Source: an uncultured Oscillospiraceae bacterium (GTDB lineage: Bacteria; Bacillota; Clostridia; Oscillospirales; Oscillospiraceae). Taken from it: 64,000 nt of DNA. The first letter of the stretch is position 1. Every line of letters starts with the position of its first letter. A program made the translations under genes and the position numbers. The notes under the pieces were generated by a model, which saw only the letters and a list, made by a program, of their open reading frames with translations, had not been told where the DNA came from and ran no database searches. Where the stretch lies: assembly GCA_947631395.1 (NCBI GenBank), contig CANRLF010000002.1, positions 69,179 through 133,178 on the forward strand. The letters run 5' to 3'. This document shows positions 1-8,565 of the stretch, one piece after another.

Positions 1-2151
1 GCCCTGGGGCTCACCTTCGCCGAGGAGAACGAGCTTGCAAAGACCATACCCACGGATCCTAAGATAACCCTGGACGACGCAATCCGCACCTCAAAGCAGC
101 TCCGGGACCTGATGGACTCAGACCCACGGTACAAAAAAGTTATCGAGACCGCGCGGGCGCTGGAGGATATGCCAAAGGACTCCGGTACCCACGCCGCGGG
201 TATAGTCATAACCCGTGACCCGGTACACACATATGTGCCACTGGCCCTTTCAAAAAAGGACAACACCATCGCCACCCAGTACACCATGACCACCATCGAG
301 GAGCTGGGCCTTCTGAAGATGGACTTTCTGGGCCTTCGGAACCTGACGGTCATCGACGATGCCGTCCGGGACATCCGCAACAAGGAGCCGGACTTTGATA
401 TATCGAAGATACCTGACGACGACAGGGATACCTATGACATGCTGGCCGCGGGTAAGACGAGCGGAGTGTTCCAGCTGGAGTCCGCGGGAATGACCGGCGT
501 GTGTGTTGGTATGCGGGCGAAGAATATAGAGGACATCACCGCCGTCATCGCCCTATACCGCCCGGGGCCAATGGACTCCATACCAAGGTTCCTGGAGGCC
601 AGCGTGAACCCGGACAAGATAGTATATAAGCACCCCATGCTGGAGCCCATACTGAACGTGACATACGGTTGCATCGTCTATCAGGAGCAGGTAATAGAGA
701 TATTCAGGCGGCTGGCGGGCTTTTCACTGGGGCAGGCGGACATGATAAGAAGGGCCATGTCCAAAAAGAAGATGGCGGAGATACAAAAGGAGCGCGAGAC
801 CTTCATCTACGGCGACGAGAGTCGGGGGATACACGGGTGCGTCAAAAACGGCGTGCCGGAGGACGTGGCCGGGAGCATATACGATGAGATAACCGACTTT
901 GCAAACTACGCCTTCAACAAGGCCCACGCCGTGAGCTACGCCATCGTGGCCTATGAGACGGCGTACCTCAAGTGCCACTATCCAAGGGAGTATATGGCGG
1001 CGCTGATGAGCTCCGTGCTGGGGTACGCCGAGAAGGTGGCCGAGTACACCGCGGAGTGCCAGAGCATGGGGATAAAGCTCCTGCCGCCGGATATAAACCA
1101 CTCCAGGAACCGCTTTACCGTGGAGGGGGACAATATCCGCTACGGGCTTGTGGCGGTGAAGAACATAGGCTCCAAATTCATCGAGGGCGTGATGGCCGAG
1201 CGGGAGGAGAGAGGACACTTCACGTCCTTCCACGACTTCTGCCAGCGCATGTTCGGCGGGGATATGAACCGCCGGGCGGTGGAGAGCCTTATAAAGGCCG
1301 GGGCATTTGACTCCCTTGGCGTCAAGCGCCGACAGCTGATGGAGGTGGTAGGTCCGACACTGGACGCAATAGCCGACACCCGCCGGCGGAACGTGGAGGG
1401 CCAGATGGACCTCTTCGGCATGACCGGGGTGGACAGCGGGAGCTCCGGCGCGGCCGTGGACCTTCCGGATGTGGAGGAGTACACCGCCGCTGAACGCATG
1501 GCCATGGAGCGGGAGGTCACGGGCCTGTACCTATCCGGACACCCAATGGACGGATACAGGAACGCCGCGAGAAAGCTTGGGGCCGTGTCCATCGGCGGGA
1601 TACTCGCCGACGCCGGAGAAGAGACGGAGGAGCACCGCTACCGGGATGACCAGGACATCGTATTGGCCGGAGTTATCACCGGGGTGAAGATGAAGTCCAC
1701 GAAAAACGGCGGGATGATGGCATATGTGACGTTGGACGACGGCACCGGGGATATGGAGATGTTGGCCTTCCAGCGCGTACTGGACGCCTCCGGCGTGTAT
1801 CTGCGGGAGGGCGGACTCGTCACCGTAAGGGGCAGGCTGTCAATACGGGAGGAGAAGGAGCCACAGGCGCTTATAAACGTCCTCCGGCCGCTGACGGACG
1901 TTGGCCCGGACCCGGTACCCGAAGCGGGGACGACGGGGGCGAGGAAGCTGTATGTGCGGCTGAAAAGCCAGTCGAGCCCGGAATTTGAGCGCATAAAGCT
2001 GCTTTTGGAGATGTTCCCGGGGGAACAGCAGCTGGTAATATATTTTGAGGACACCCGCCGCCGCCTGGGTGCGAGCTGTATAATCTACCCGTCCTTCGTC
2101 ACGGAGCTTCGCGAGATGCTTGGGGACGAGAACGTGGTATTGAAAAATTGA
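1..2151 (+). CDS. dnaE: DNA polymerase III alpha subunit, 3' portion
   Basis: Replicative DNA polymerase catalytic subunit. The reading frame is open from the first base of the window, so the gene starts upstream; about 717 C-terminal residues are visible against roughly 1,150 for a whole DnaE. The N-terminal PHP domain and most of the palm are outside. Visible parts are the polymerase fingers region, with conserved stretches such as KMDFLGLRNL, ALYRPGPMDSIPRF and NAYFNKAHAVSYA-like FNKAHAVSYA, then a helix-hairpin-helix stretch and an OB-fold (around 1630-1860) that would bind single-stranded DNA. The C-terminal extension ends in a beta-rich segment typical of Gram-positive DnaE. It is followed after 16 bp by a pectate lyase gene, an unusual neighbour for a replication gene. 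The internal Met at 112 is not the start. Confidence 0.95.
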   Translation, partial: ALGLTFAEENELAKTIPTDPKITLDDAIRTSKQLRDLMDSDPRYKKVIETARALEDMPKDSGTHAAGIVITRDPVHTYVPLALSKKDNTIATQYTMTTIEELGLLKMDFLGLRNLTVIDDAVRDIRNKEPDFDISKIPDDDRDTYDMLAAGKTSGVFQLESAGMTGVCVGMRAKNIEDITAVIALYRPGPMDSIPRFLEASVNPDKIVYKHPMLEPILNVTYGCIVYQEQVIEIFRRLAGFSLGQADMIRRAMSKKKMAEIQKERETFIYGDESRGIHGCVKNGVPEDVAGSIYDEITDFANYAFNKAHAVSYAIVAYETAYLKCHYPREYMAALMSSVLGYAEKVAEYTAECQSMGIKLLPPDINHSRNRFTVEGDNIRYGLVAVKNIGSKFIEGVMAEREERGHFTSFHDFCQRMFGGDMNRRAVESLIKAGAFDSLGVKRRQLMEVVGPTLDAIADTRRRNVEGQMDLFGMTGVDSGSSGAAVDLPDVEEYTAAERMAMEREVTGLYLSGHPMDGYRNAARKLGAVSIGGILADAGEETEEHRYRDDQDIVLAGVITGVKMKSTKNGGMMAYVTLDDGTGDMEMLAFQRVLDASGVYLREGGLVTVRGRLSIREEKEPQALINVLRPLTDVGPDPVPEAGTTGARKLYVRLKSQSSPEFERIKLLLEMFPGEQQLVIYFEDTRRRLGASCIIYPSFVTELREMLGDENVVLKN

Positions 2152-2167
2152 AAAGAGGGACAGGAGC

Positions 2168-4216
2168 ATGGTAAATATGTACAGCGAGAGGACATGGGAG
2201 TGCCGCGCCTTCGGCCAGTCCACGGACCTCAATATGACCTCCACGGTCAAGCTTCCGGAGTACAGTGAAAAGGTGGGCGTCAACGGCTCCAGAGTGAGCG
2301 ATGACGGCTCCGTCACGGTGGAAAGTCGCGGCGGCAAGATCGCCGGAGGCCACGACGGCCTTGCCTTCCACTATACTAAGATCGACCCGAACAGGGAAAA
2401 TTTCCGTCTGTCGGCAAGGGTCGTACCCGTAAACTACGGGCGGCTCGGGACGCAGGACTCACCTCAGCAGTGCGGCTTCGGCATCATGGCCCGGGACAGC
2501 CTGGGTGTGGCAAGGCGCGATCCCTTTGACCCGGGCTTTCAGGAGCTTCCCGCCGCGTCGAATATGGTGTTCGTCGGCGTTTTGGCCGGGGATAGAGACG
2601 AGAATACGCCGCAGATCGTGTTCCGGCGGGGGGTGGAGAATATCCACGACCTTGTGGGCGTGGAGCTCACCGCTACCGATGTGCCCGGTGCTTCGAAGCT
2701 TGTCACCGGTAGCCGGGGGCTTCGTATGGAGCTTGGCCGGGACGACAGGGGCTTTTACGCCGCGGTGGAAAAGCCCGACGGCACCATGGGGGAGCGGGTA
2801 TATCCCGCAGGGTGCGAGGTGAACCTACTCCAGCAGCTGGAGGAGGGGAGCATGTACGTGGGCTTCTTCGCCTCTCGCAACGCCGAGGCGAGATTTGAGG
2901 ACATAGAGCTGGAGATAACACCGTACACGCCGCCGGCGGTGATGCCGGAGCTTTGGCGGCCGGTAAATCACAACGTGACGCCCAAGCTCTTCCTGCGCTC
3001 CGGCACCAGGAGCACAGGGGAGAGGTATGTGCTGACGCTCCACGGCAACAAGAGCGGCTTTGTGTACGTCAGCCGCGACGGAGAGGAGCTTGGCACTGTG
3101 GAGCTTCTGGACAGGCACCCGGCCAACATGACCGTCGAGCTCCGTGAGGGGGAAAATAAGCTCCGGTGCGTTTATGACTTCCCCTCAGGGAGCATCACTG
3201 AGGTGTTCAGCGTTACATATGAGCCCTGCGGATATGCCACCAGCGTGGTGTACGCCTCGCCAGACGGCAAAGAGGACGCCGAGGGCTCCAGGGCCGACCC
3301 CGTGTGCCTTCAGGAGGCCGTGAGGCGGCTTGCCCAGGGCGGCACCGTCTACCTGCTGGACGGCACATATACGCAAAAGCTCCTTCTGGGCCCGGAGAGC
3401 TCCGGGGCGCTGGAGGCCGTAAAGACCATAAAGCCCGCGGACGGCGCGAAGGTCGTATTCCGGGACACCTGCCTTACGTCAAGCGCGAATTTCTGGCATA
3501 TCTACGGCATTGAGTTCAGCGGTAAACGATCTGACCTTACGGGGAGCTTCAACGTGATCGAGAAATGCTCCTTCCACCACTGTGACGAGACGGGCCTTGT
3601 GGTGGGCAACGGTATGCCGGAGGGCTTCCAATTCGCATGGCCCTGCTATAACCTTATCAAGGACTGCGTGTCCTACGGCAACCGGGATAAGCGGAACATG
3701 AACGCGGACGGCTTCGCGCCGAAGCTGGGCGTGGGGCCGGGGAACGTGTTTGACGGGTGTGTGTCCTACGGCAATGTGGACGACGGCTTTGACCTATATA
3801 ACAAGGTGGAGAAGGGCCCCAACGCGCCTGTGACGCTCCGCAACTGCGTGGCGTACGGCAACGGCATCTGGACAGATCCCGAGGACCCGGAGCACGTGAT
3901 CTTAGGCGGCGGTGGCGGTAACGGCTTTAAGCTCGGCGGCGAGGGTATGCCGGTGGGACATATAGTGGAAAACTGCGTGGCCTTCAAAAACGCCATGGCG
4001 GGCTTCTCGGATAATTTCAACCCCGGCGGAATACACCTGACCGGCTGTGTGTCCGTGGACAACGAACAGCAAAACTACATATTCCGGAATAACCCCCTCT
4101 CACGCCCCAGGGGCGTCTATCGCGGCAACAAGTCCATACGCACAGAGGAAAGCGACTGGGTCGACGCCATAACAGGCGACGTGGATGCCAGCAACATGCT
4201 CTACGACCCTAAATAA
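2168..4216 (+). CDS. PL9-type pectate lyase, right-handed beta-helix
   Basis: Predicted to cleave polygalacturonate or rhamnogalacturonan-type chains by beta-elimination. The first ~340 residues form a beta-sandwich-like region (laminin G/DUF1349-like, my inference). From about residue 358 (VVYASPDGK) the protein has the start of a pectin-lyase beta-helix, with many CVSYGN/CVAYGN coils. The PL9 signature is present: NADGFAPKLG at residues 512-521, where K519 fits the catalytic Lys, and DDGFD at 538-542, where the Asp residues fit the calcium site. No signal peptide is visible, so it probably acts in the cytoplasm on imported oligosaccharides, unlike most PL9 enzymes. The start is uncertain: ATG 2168 has GAGGG 8 nt upstream, while ATG 2177 has AGGAG about 10 nt upstream. 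A terminator follows at 4222. Confidence 0.85.
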   Translation: MVNMYSERTWECRAFGQSTDLNMTSTVKLPEYSEKVGVNGSRVSDDGSVTVESRGGKIAGGHDGLAFHYTKIDPNRENFRLSARVVPVNYGRLGTQDSPQQCGFGIMARDSLGVARRDPFDPGFQELPAASNMVFVGVLAGDRDENTPQIVFRRGVENIHDLVGVELTATDVPGASKLVTGSRGLRMELGRDDRGFYAAVEKPDGTMGERVYPAGCEVNLLQQLEEGSMYVGFFASRNAEARFEDIELEITPYTPPAVMPELWRPVNHNVTPKLFLRSGTRSTGERYVLTLHGNKSGFVYVSRDGEELGTVELLDRHPANMTVELREGENKLRCVYDFPSGSITEVFSVTYEPCGYATSVVYASPDGKEDAEGSRADPVCLQEAVRRLAQGGTVYLLDGTYTQKLLLGPESSGALEAVKTIKPADGAKVVFRDTCLTSSANFWHIYGIEFSGKRSDLTGSFNVIEKCSFHHCDETGLVVGNGMPEGFQFAWPCYNLIKDCVSYGNRDKRNMNADGFAPKLGVGPGNVFDGCVSYGNVDDGFDLYNKVEKGPNAPVTLRNCVAYGNGIWTDPEDPEHVILGGGGGNGFKLGGEGMPVGHIVENCVAFKNAMAGFSDNFNPGGIHLTGCVSVDNEQQNYIFRNNPLSRPRGVYRGNKSIRTEESDWVDAITGDVDASNMLYDPK

Positions 4217-4221
4217 ACATT

Positions 4222-4253
4222 GCGCCCCGCCGCATTCGCGGCAGGGCGTTTTT
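4222..4253 (+). terminator. Rho-independent terminator after pectate lyase
   Basis: GC-rich hairpin with left arm 4222-4233, ATTC loop 4234-4237 and right arm 4238-4248, followed by five T. It lies 6 nt after the lyase stop codon. Confidence 0.85.
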
Positions 4254-4280
4254 CGCAAGGGGTTGTCAGGCTTATAAGCT

Positions 4281-5273
4281 TTATTCCGCCACGGGGGGTT
4301 CGGCGGTGGCGAGCTGGATCACGATCAGGTGTACGGATACGGGGTCCTCGCCACCGGCAGTGGGCGTGACGGTAACGGACGAGTTGGCGCTGGCGGGGTT
4401 GCGGACCTGAAGGGTGGAACCTGCCGGGAGCTCCTGGATGCTCATGCCGATTATCTGACCGGTGCCGCTGGTGCGGCCAACGGTGGTGGAGGCCACCTCG
4501 CTGCCGTTGACGGCCAGTACCAGCTGAGAAGAGCCGGTGACAGCGGCCTCGAAGAGCACAAGGTAGGTGCCGGCGTCGGCCACGGTGAGGGTGTCCGATC
4601 CATTGGAGGTAATGTTGCCGCCGTCATTGGCACCCTCCACGGGGAAGTCTATGGCATCCCCGGCGGCCACCGGGTCGTCGTTGGACCCGGGCACCAGGCC
4701 GTAATAGTCGGCGTAGCTGGCCACCGCGGTGTCACCGGCGGGGCCGGTCTCGCCCTGGGGACCCTGAGGACCTTGCGGGCCCTGAGGGCCGGCGGGTCCC
4801 TGAGGCCCCTGGGGACCGGCCGGGCCGGTCGCTCCGGTAGCTCCGGTGGCCCCAGTGAGTCCCGTGGCTCCTGTGGCGCCTGTGGCTCCGGTAGCGCCGG
4901 TAGCTCCTGTGGCTCCCGTGGCCCCGGTGGCGCCCTGGGGGATAACAAAGTTCAAAATGGCGTTCGTATCGGTACCGGTGTTGGTGACGCTGGCGGGAGT
5001 TCCCGGAGCGCCGGTGGTGACGGTGCCGATCTCGATCGTAGCCGCGACTCCCGCGGGGCCCTGCGGCCCCTGGGGGCCGACAGCTCCTGTGGCTCCGGTG
5101 GCGCCGGTAGCTCCCGTGGCTCCGGTCGCGCCTATGGGCCCCTGAGGTCCTTGAGGTCCCTGGGGCCCTTGAGGTCCCTGGGGGCCGGTCTCACCCTGGG
5201 GTCCCTGGGGACCGATGGGACCGGTAGCTCCTGTGGCTCCCGTAGCGCCGGCGGGGCCCTGAGGTGCAGTGAT
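4281..5273 (-). pseudogene. Collagen-like BclA-type surface protein, 5'-truncated
   Basis: A minus-strand reading frame of 330 codons runs from a TAA at 5276-5274 to a stop at 4281. It encodes a G-x-y block (GATGATG and GPQGPQG type), a spacer (about 5045-4945, [19 protein letters not shown]), a second G-x-y block, and a C-terminal beta-rich BclA_C/C1q-like head of about 140 residues. The spacer and head are standard in Firmicutes collagen-like surface or exosporium proteins. There is no ATG, GTG or TTG between the upstream stop and the first collagen block; the only in-frame candidate is a TTG at 4955, inside the spacer. The signal or anchoring N-terminus is therefore missing. The frame begins 11 bp past the stop of the serine recombinase gene, so insertion of that element most simply explains the loss. 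Translation from TTG 4955 would give a 224-residue protein with one collagen block. Confidence 0.75.
4740..5262 (-). repeat. Collagen G-x-y coding repeats, two blocks
   Basis: Degenerate 9-bp units on the minus strand encode Gly-Ala-Thr and Gly-Pro-Gln triplets. The blocks lie at about 5262-5060 and 4940-4740 and are separated by a ~100-bp non-collagen spacer. They are coding repeats rather than CRISPR or satellite DNA, and may be recombination-prone. Confidence 0.85.
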
Positions 5274-5286
5274 TTATGCTCAACTA
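5268..5286. other. Probable element/chromosome junction (att site)
   Basis: The recombinase stop (5286-5284) and the first intact codon of the collagen frame (5273) are about 10 bp apart. Large serine recombinases insert by recombining at a 2-bp core, often next to their own gene. The junction most likely lies here. The opposite end was not identified, and no collagen 5' fragment appears elsewhere in the window. Confidence 0.5.
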
Positions 5287-6978
5287 AGAGACCTGCTCGG
5301 CGCTATTGAAGCGGTTATTGCTTTCATTGCTTTTAACAAACTCTAAAATGCGCTGGTACTGGTCTTGAAAGTTAAATTCGATCTCTATTTCTTTATTCTC
5401 ATGTACATAGATTGTTTTTACCAGTTCTGCCAGCAGACCCCGGGATAATGTCTGGACATTGCGATATTTTAAAAATGCTGTCAGGTAGGGGTCCTGCGTG
5501 TCCACACCATTGGCTAACTTCGCGCGCTCGTTTTCAATGTGTGAAATAGCGGTTTTCAACTGTCCGACCTGGTCTGTCAATTTAGGCTTCATACGGAGGT
5601 ATTGCTCGTGACTGATGTCTCCGCTTTTCCAATCCAAGTAAAGACTGTCAAGAAGACCGGTGGCCTTTTCAAGCTCACGTTTGCGATCTTTCAGCAGGTC
5701 ATTTAGGCGGCTTGATTCGGTATTGACCACTGGCGCGCTGTTGATTTCCTCTATGATGTCCTCCAGACCGGAAACAAGCTCGATTTGCTTTTTTATCGCG
5801 GTCAACACGGCGCTCTCCAAGATGTCCTCACGGATGGAGTGATTTCCGCACTGCGATTTTGATTTTTCCCGAAATGTGCGACACACATAATAGGTGAGAT
5901 TCTTTGAGGTCTTGCGTGACATACTCTTTTTGCAGTCGGCACATCGGATAAAGCCGGAGAAAAGATAGAGCTCAGTCCCGCCTGGGGGCGTCCTTGTGTC
6001 CCTGCAATGCAGGCTCTGAGCCATGTCGAAAATATCTCGTGAAACAATGGGAGGTATGATGTTTTCCACCACATACCACTCATCCTCCGGGACAGATTTC
6101 CGTTGATGCACCTTGTAACTGACGACCTTCTGCTTGCCCTGGGTCATGGTTCCGATGTAGGCGGAGTTTTTGAGTATCCTGGCGACCGAAGCTGGACACC
6201 ACAGACCGTCAGACTTGGCTGCCTGAGGACATTCAAAGTGGAATCCCTTTGCGCGCTTGTAAGCTATGGGGCTGGGAATTCCAAGCTCATTGAGCCGCTT
6301 TGCTATGCCGTTCTTACTCATTCCTTCGCAGAACAATTTGAAGATGTCCCGTACCACCTGCGCGGCCTCCTCGTCGATAAGGAGCGCGTTTCTGTTTTCG
6401 GGGTCCTTTCTGTAACCGTAGGGGGCAAATGCCCCGATGAACTCACCGTTCTCCCGTTTATGCCGGAAGGTGCGTCTGATATCGGCGGAGGTCTTATAGG
6501 CGTACTGCTCGTTCATAAAGCCGGTGATGCTGACCTCAAGGCTGTGGACGATCTCCGGGTCCAGAAAAGTGTCGATGCGGGGCTGGTAAAGGGATATGAA
6601 CCGAGTGCTGTATAGGGGGATAAACTCCTCCAGGAAGTGTCCTTGATTTGCGCTGTTGCGAAAAGCCCTGGACAGATTCTTGACTATGATACAGTTGATT
6701 CGACCGCTCTTTACGTCACATACCATGCGCTGAAAAGCGCCGCGTTCGATGTCCGTTGTTCCGCTGGTACCGTCATCAATGTACGTGTCGATAACTTCAT
6801 AGAAACCGTCCTCAAAGAAGTTTGGAATTTCATCTTGAAGTATCTTATCCTGGTTGACGACAGATTCAGAGATCACATTTCCGTCTTCCCGTGAAAGGCG
6901 GATGTACTTTCCGACCTTCCATATTTTCTGCCTCTTGGTTTTAGCTTCAGGTTCGGTAGACTTGCGTATTCTTGGCAT
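5284..6978 (-). CDS. Large serine recombinase, TndX/TnpX-like
   Basis: Site-specific recombinase that would excise or integrate the element carrying it. At 564 aa it has family-typical length and layout: N-terminal resolvase domain with catalytic Ser29 in KYIRLSRED, a recombinase domain around residues 185-300, a zinc beta-ribbon with CADCKKSM and later Cys residues around 340-395, a coiled coil near 425-480, and a short C-terminal tail. AAGGAGG lies 8 nt before ATG 6978. The gene ends at the boundary with the truncated collagen gene, as expected for an integrase next to its attachment site. A TnpW-like small gene lies just upstream in the same direction. Its base composition is more AT-rich than the flanking sugar genes, consistent with transfer. 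The target site cannot be proven from one junction. Confidence 0.9.
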   Translation of the reverse strand: MPRIRKSTEPEAKTKRQKIWKVGKYIRLSREDGNVISESVVNQDKILQDEIPNFFEDGFYEVIDTYIDDGTSGTTDIERGAFQRMVCDVKSGRINCIIVKNLSRAFRNSANQGHFLEEFIPLYSTRFISLYQPRIDTFLDPEIVHSLEVSITGFMNEQYAYKTSADIRRTFRHKRENGEFIGAFAPYGYRKDPENRNALLIDEEAAQVVRDIFKLFCEGMSKNGIAKRLNELGIPSPIAYKRAKGFHFECPQAAKSDGLWCPASVARILKNSAYIGTMTQGKQKVVSYKVHQRKSVPEDEWYVVENIIPPIVSRDIFDMAQSLHCRDTRTPPGGTELYLFSGFIRCADCKKSMSRKTSKNLTYYVCRTFREKSKSQCGNHSIREDILESAVLTAIKKQIELVSGLEDIIEEINSAPVVNTESSRLNDLLKDRKRELEKATGLLDSLYLDWKSGDISHEQYLRMKPKLTDQVGQLKTAISHIENERAKLANGVDTQDPYLTAFLKYRNVQTLSRGLLAELVKTIYVHENKEIEIEFNFQDQYQRILEFVKSNESNNRFNSAEQVS

Positions 6979-7039
6979 TTTGGGAGCCTCCTTGCCTCCC
7001 TCTATAACAAAATCATTTTACCAGAAGGGGAGCTGAAAA

Positions 7040-7291
7040 TCAACATTTCAGCCCCAAAAAGTATGTTTTCAAGATATTTTCCAATGTCTTACCGCTCTCA
7101 TTGAAGCGGACTTTGACCACAGTCTTGCCGACTCTGAAGTGATAGGGATCGCCGATTTGGCCCAGAAAGCTTTCAAGCCTTTGAGTGGGCGTATCACCTC
7201 GGATCTCAACATCGAGAATGTCCTGTAGTTCATCTGCAGTTACCTTCCTGTCGTCCTTTTGCAATTCCTCTAACTTTTTGCCGCTTATCAT
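7040..7291 (-). CDS. TnpW-like small transposon protein
   Basis: An 83-residue protein starting MISGKKLEELQK. ATG 7291 is chosen because AAGGAGGTGG sits 6 nt upstream; the longer open frame to 7423 lacks a ribosome site. The C-terminal half (FRVGKTVVKVRFNESGKTLE) resembles the pattern of TnpW-family proteins encoded beside TnpX/TndX recombinases, whose function is unknown. The N-terminal ~40 residues are charged and helical. It lies 61 bp upstream of the recombinase on the same strand and is probably co-transcribed. Family assignment is from pattern memory only. Confidence 0.65.
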   Translation of the reverse strand: MISGKKLEELQKDDRKVTADELQDILDVEIRGDTPTQRLESFLGQIGDPYHFRVGKTVVKVRFNESGKTLENILKTYFLGLKC

Positions 7292-7750
7292 CGGCGACCA
7301 CCTCCTTATAAAACATTCTATGAAAATAGGTGATAGGTATGTATTTATTGCGGTTTCTATAAACGCCGTATTATCAGACGGCGGGGCCGTCCTACTGCTC
7401 ACCCCCGGCGTGGGAGTATGCAAGCGGTCTGCGGCAGGCAGACGGCGCGGTACCGACGGACGGTGGCGACAGGTGACTTAGCTGTCCGGGCCGATCCCAC
7501 AGTACCCCTCTTTTACCCTGCGGTACGGGAAGCTGCGCTATACCGCATCACGCTCTGGGCGCGGCCAAACGCCGGATAACAGCTCTAAGTTGGTCGCTCG
7601 TGCCGACAGGCTTAACGCTCCCGGTAGGGTAGGGGAGAGTAAGCTGATGGCAGTCCTCGCGTCTGAAGCTGTGCCGCGATGCGGAATTAACTTGCATACT
7701 GATATGAGCGGAAAGCATTCCCACTGTTTGACAATGTGCATCGCTAAAGC
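7292..7750. other. 459-bp region without a confident gene
   Basis: G+C-rich DNA between the TnpW-like gene and the HTH gene. It contains several short inverted segments (for example GGTAC/GTACC pairs near 7440-7535) and only one coding candidate, the coupled 68-codon frame described separately. It could hold a structured RNA or the leader of the recombinase operon. No tRNA or known riboswitch was recognised. Confidence 0.4.
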
Positions 7751-7754
7751 TCAT
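7548..7754 (-). CDS. Possible small protein coupled to HTH gene
   Basis: A 68-codon frame whose ATG overlaps the stop of the upstream HTH gene as ATGA (7754-7751), the usual geometry of translational coupling. The product is basic and Ser/His/Arg-rich, with no transmembrane segment and no motif I recognise. The overlap is the only support; it may be a chance frame in a structured non-coding region. Confidence 0.25.
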   Translation of the reverse strand: MSFSDAHCQTVGMLSAHISMQVNSASRHSFRREDCHQLTLPYPTGSVKPVGTSDQLRAVIRRLAAPRA

Positions 7755-8080
7755 GGGGAAAATTTAAAAAGGATGCTATCCATTGTTTCAAGCTCCTCGC
7801 CGGAGAGCTGCTCTCTCAGCTTTTTGAGCAGCGCGGCTTGCTTGATAGTGAGGGGTTCGATTCTGGACGGCCGGTAGTTTGGCCTGTACCATTTTGCCAC
7901 CCTCACACCGCCGTAGCGCCCACTGACGGTCTCAACCGGGTAAGAACAGGTGAGGGCCATCACATCACGTCGGATCGTCATCTTGGAGACATTGAACTCC
8001 CGCGCCAGATTCTCATATGTATCCTGTCGCCTCAGGCAAAGCACTTCCAAAAGGCGTTGCCGGCGCTCAGATGGTCCCAC
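7751..8080 (-). CDS. DeoR/HTH_11-type helix-turn-helix protein
   Basis: A 109-residue protein with a winged helix-turn-helix near residues 5-55 (RRQRLLEVLCLRRQDTYENL, then EFNVSKMTIRRDVMAL), as in DeoR-family regulators. The sugar-binding effector domain of a full DeoR is absent; instead a short helical C-terminus follows. GTG 8080 is chosen because AGGCGGTGAG lies just upstream; an in-frame ATG at 8101 is the alternative. Small HTH proteins of this kind accompany clostridial serine-recombinase elements and probably control recombinase or transfer genes. A terminator-like hairpin lies upstream at 8232-8274. Confidence 0.7.
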   Translation of the reverse strand: MGPSERRQRLLEVLCLRRQDTYENLAREFNVSKMTIRRDVMALTCSYPVETVSGRYGGVRVAKWYRPNYRPSRIEPLTIKQAALLKKLREQLSGEELETMDSILFKFSP

Positions 8081-8231
8081 GTTCTCACCGCCTCTCCACA
8101 TTGGACGTCACAAATGTTAGGCGGCAAAGTGTTCTGGTGATGAACACTTTAAAACAGAATTTTCAACTTTTTTGAAAAAGGCGGTCTGATTTGCGGGGTG
8201 CTTAACGGCGCACGTCGGTGAGAAAAATATA

Positions 8232-8274
8232 GACGGGACGACAGACTGATTCCGGAATTGTCTGTCGTCCCGTC
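8232..8274 (-). terminator. Perfect 15-bp hairpin, likely terminator
   Basis: Arms 8232-8246 and 8260-8274 are perfectly complementary (GACGGGACGACAGAC) with a 13-nt loop. On the minus strand the stem is followed by TATATTTTTC, fitting a rho-independent terminator that would shield the HTH gene from upstream transcription. No minus-strand gene precedes it until 9097, so insulation of the element or an end structure is also possible. Confidence 0.55.
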
Positions 8275-8474
8275 CAAAATAATTTGTATACGAACTAATG
8301 ACGCACTTTATTGCGCTAAATAATGCGCTTTTGCAAGGCGAAATATTCCTGCTGGCGTCATACCTTTTTTTGGAACTTCTACCTGATGGAGGATAAGCGT
8401 TATTATGCTGCGACCATCCATTGCTCTCCTTTCTTGGACACCTATGGTTGAGTGTCCGCTCAAATTAAATAGAT

Positions 8475-8503
8475 TTGGCTGGTTCGCGAATACGCATTAT
8501 AAG
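8475..8503 (+). promoter_or_regulatory. Sigma-A-type promoter of xre gene
   Basis: TTGGCT (8475-8480), a 17-bp spacer and TATAAG (8498-8503), about 60 bp before the Xre-family start codon. Confidence 0.65.
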
Positions 8504-8565
8504 TGTAGATCATAACGTTCTGTTAATGTATTTATAAACTGGACATCCCACGGTAAAATTAACGT

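Larger units (their letters stand above)
8102..8565. other. Intergenic AT-rich stretch before xre gene
   Basis: A 464-bp segment between divergent regulators. It contains the perfect hairpin at 8232-8274 and the xre promoter at 8475-8503. The remaining 8280-8470 is AT-rich with no supported gene. It may be where the element's outer DNA begins. Confidence 0.5.

Noticed and set aside
4740-5262. Periodic repeats that might suggest a CRISPR array
   Set aside because: The units are 9-bp coding triplets without unique spacers or cas genes.
4329-5309. Long Gly/Ala/Ser-rich plus-strand frame of about 326 codons
   Set aside because: It is the antisense of the collagen repeats; low-complexity GC-rich triplets stay open in several frames.
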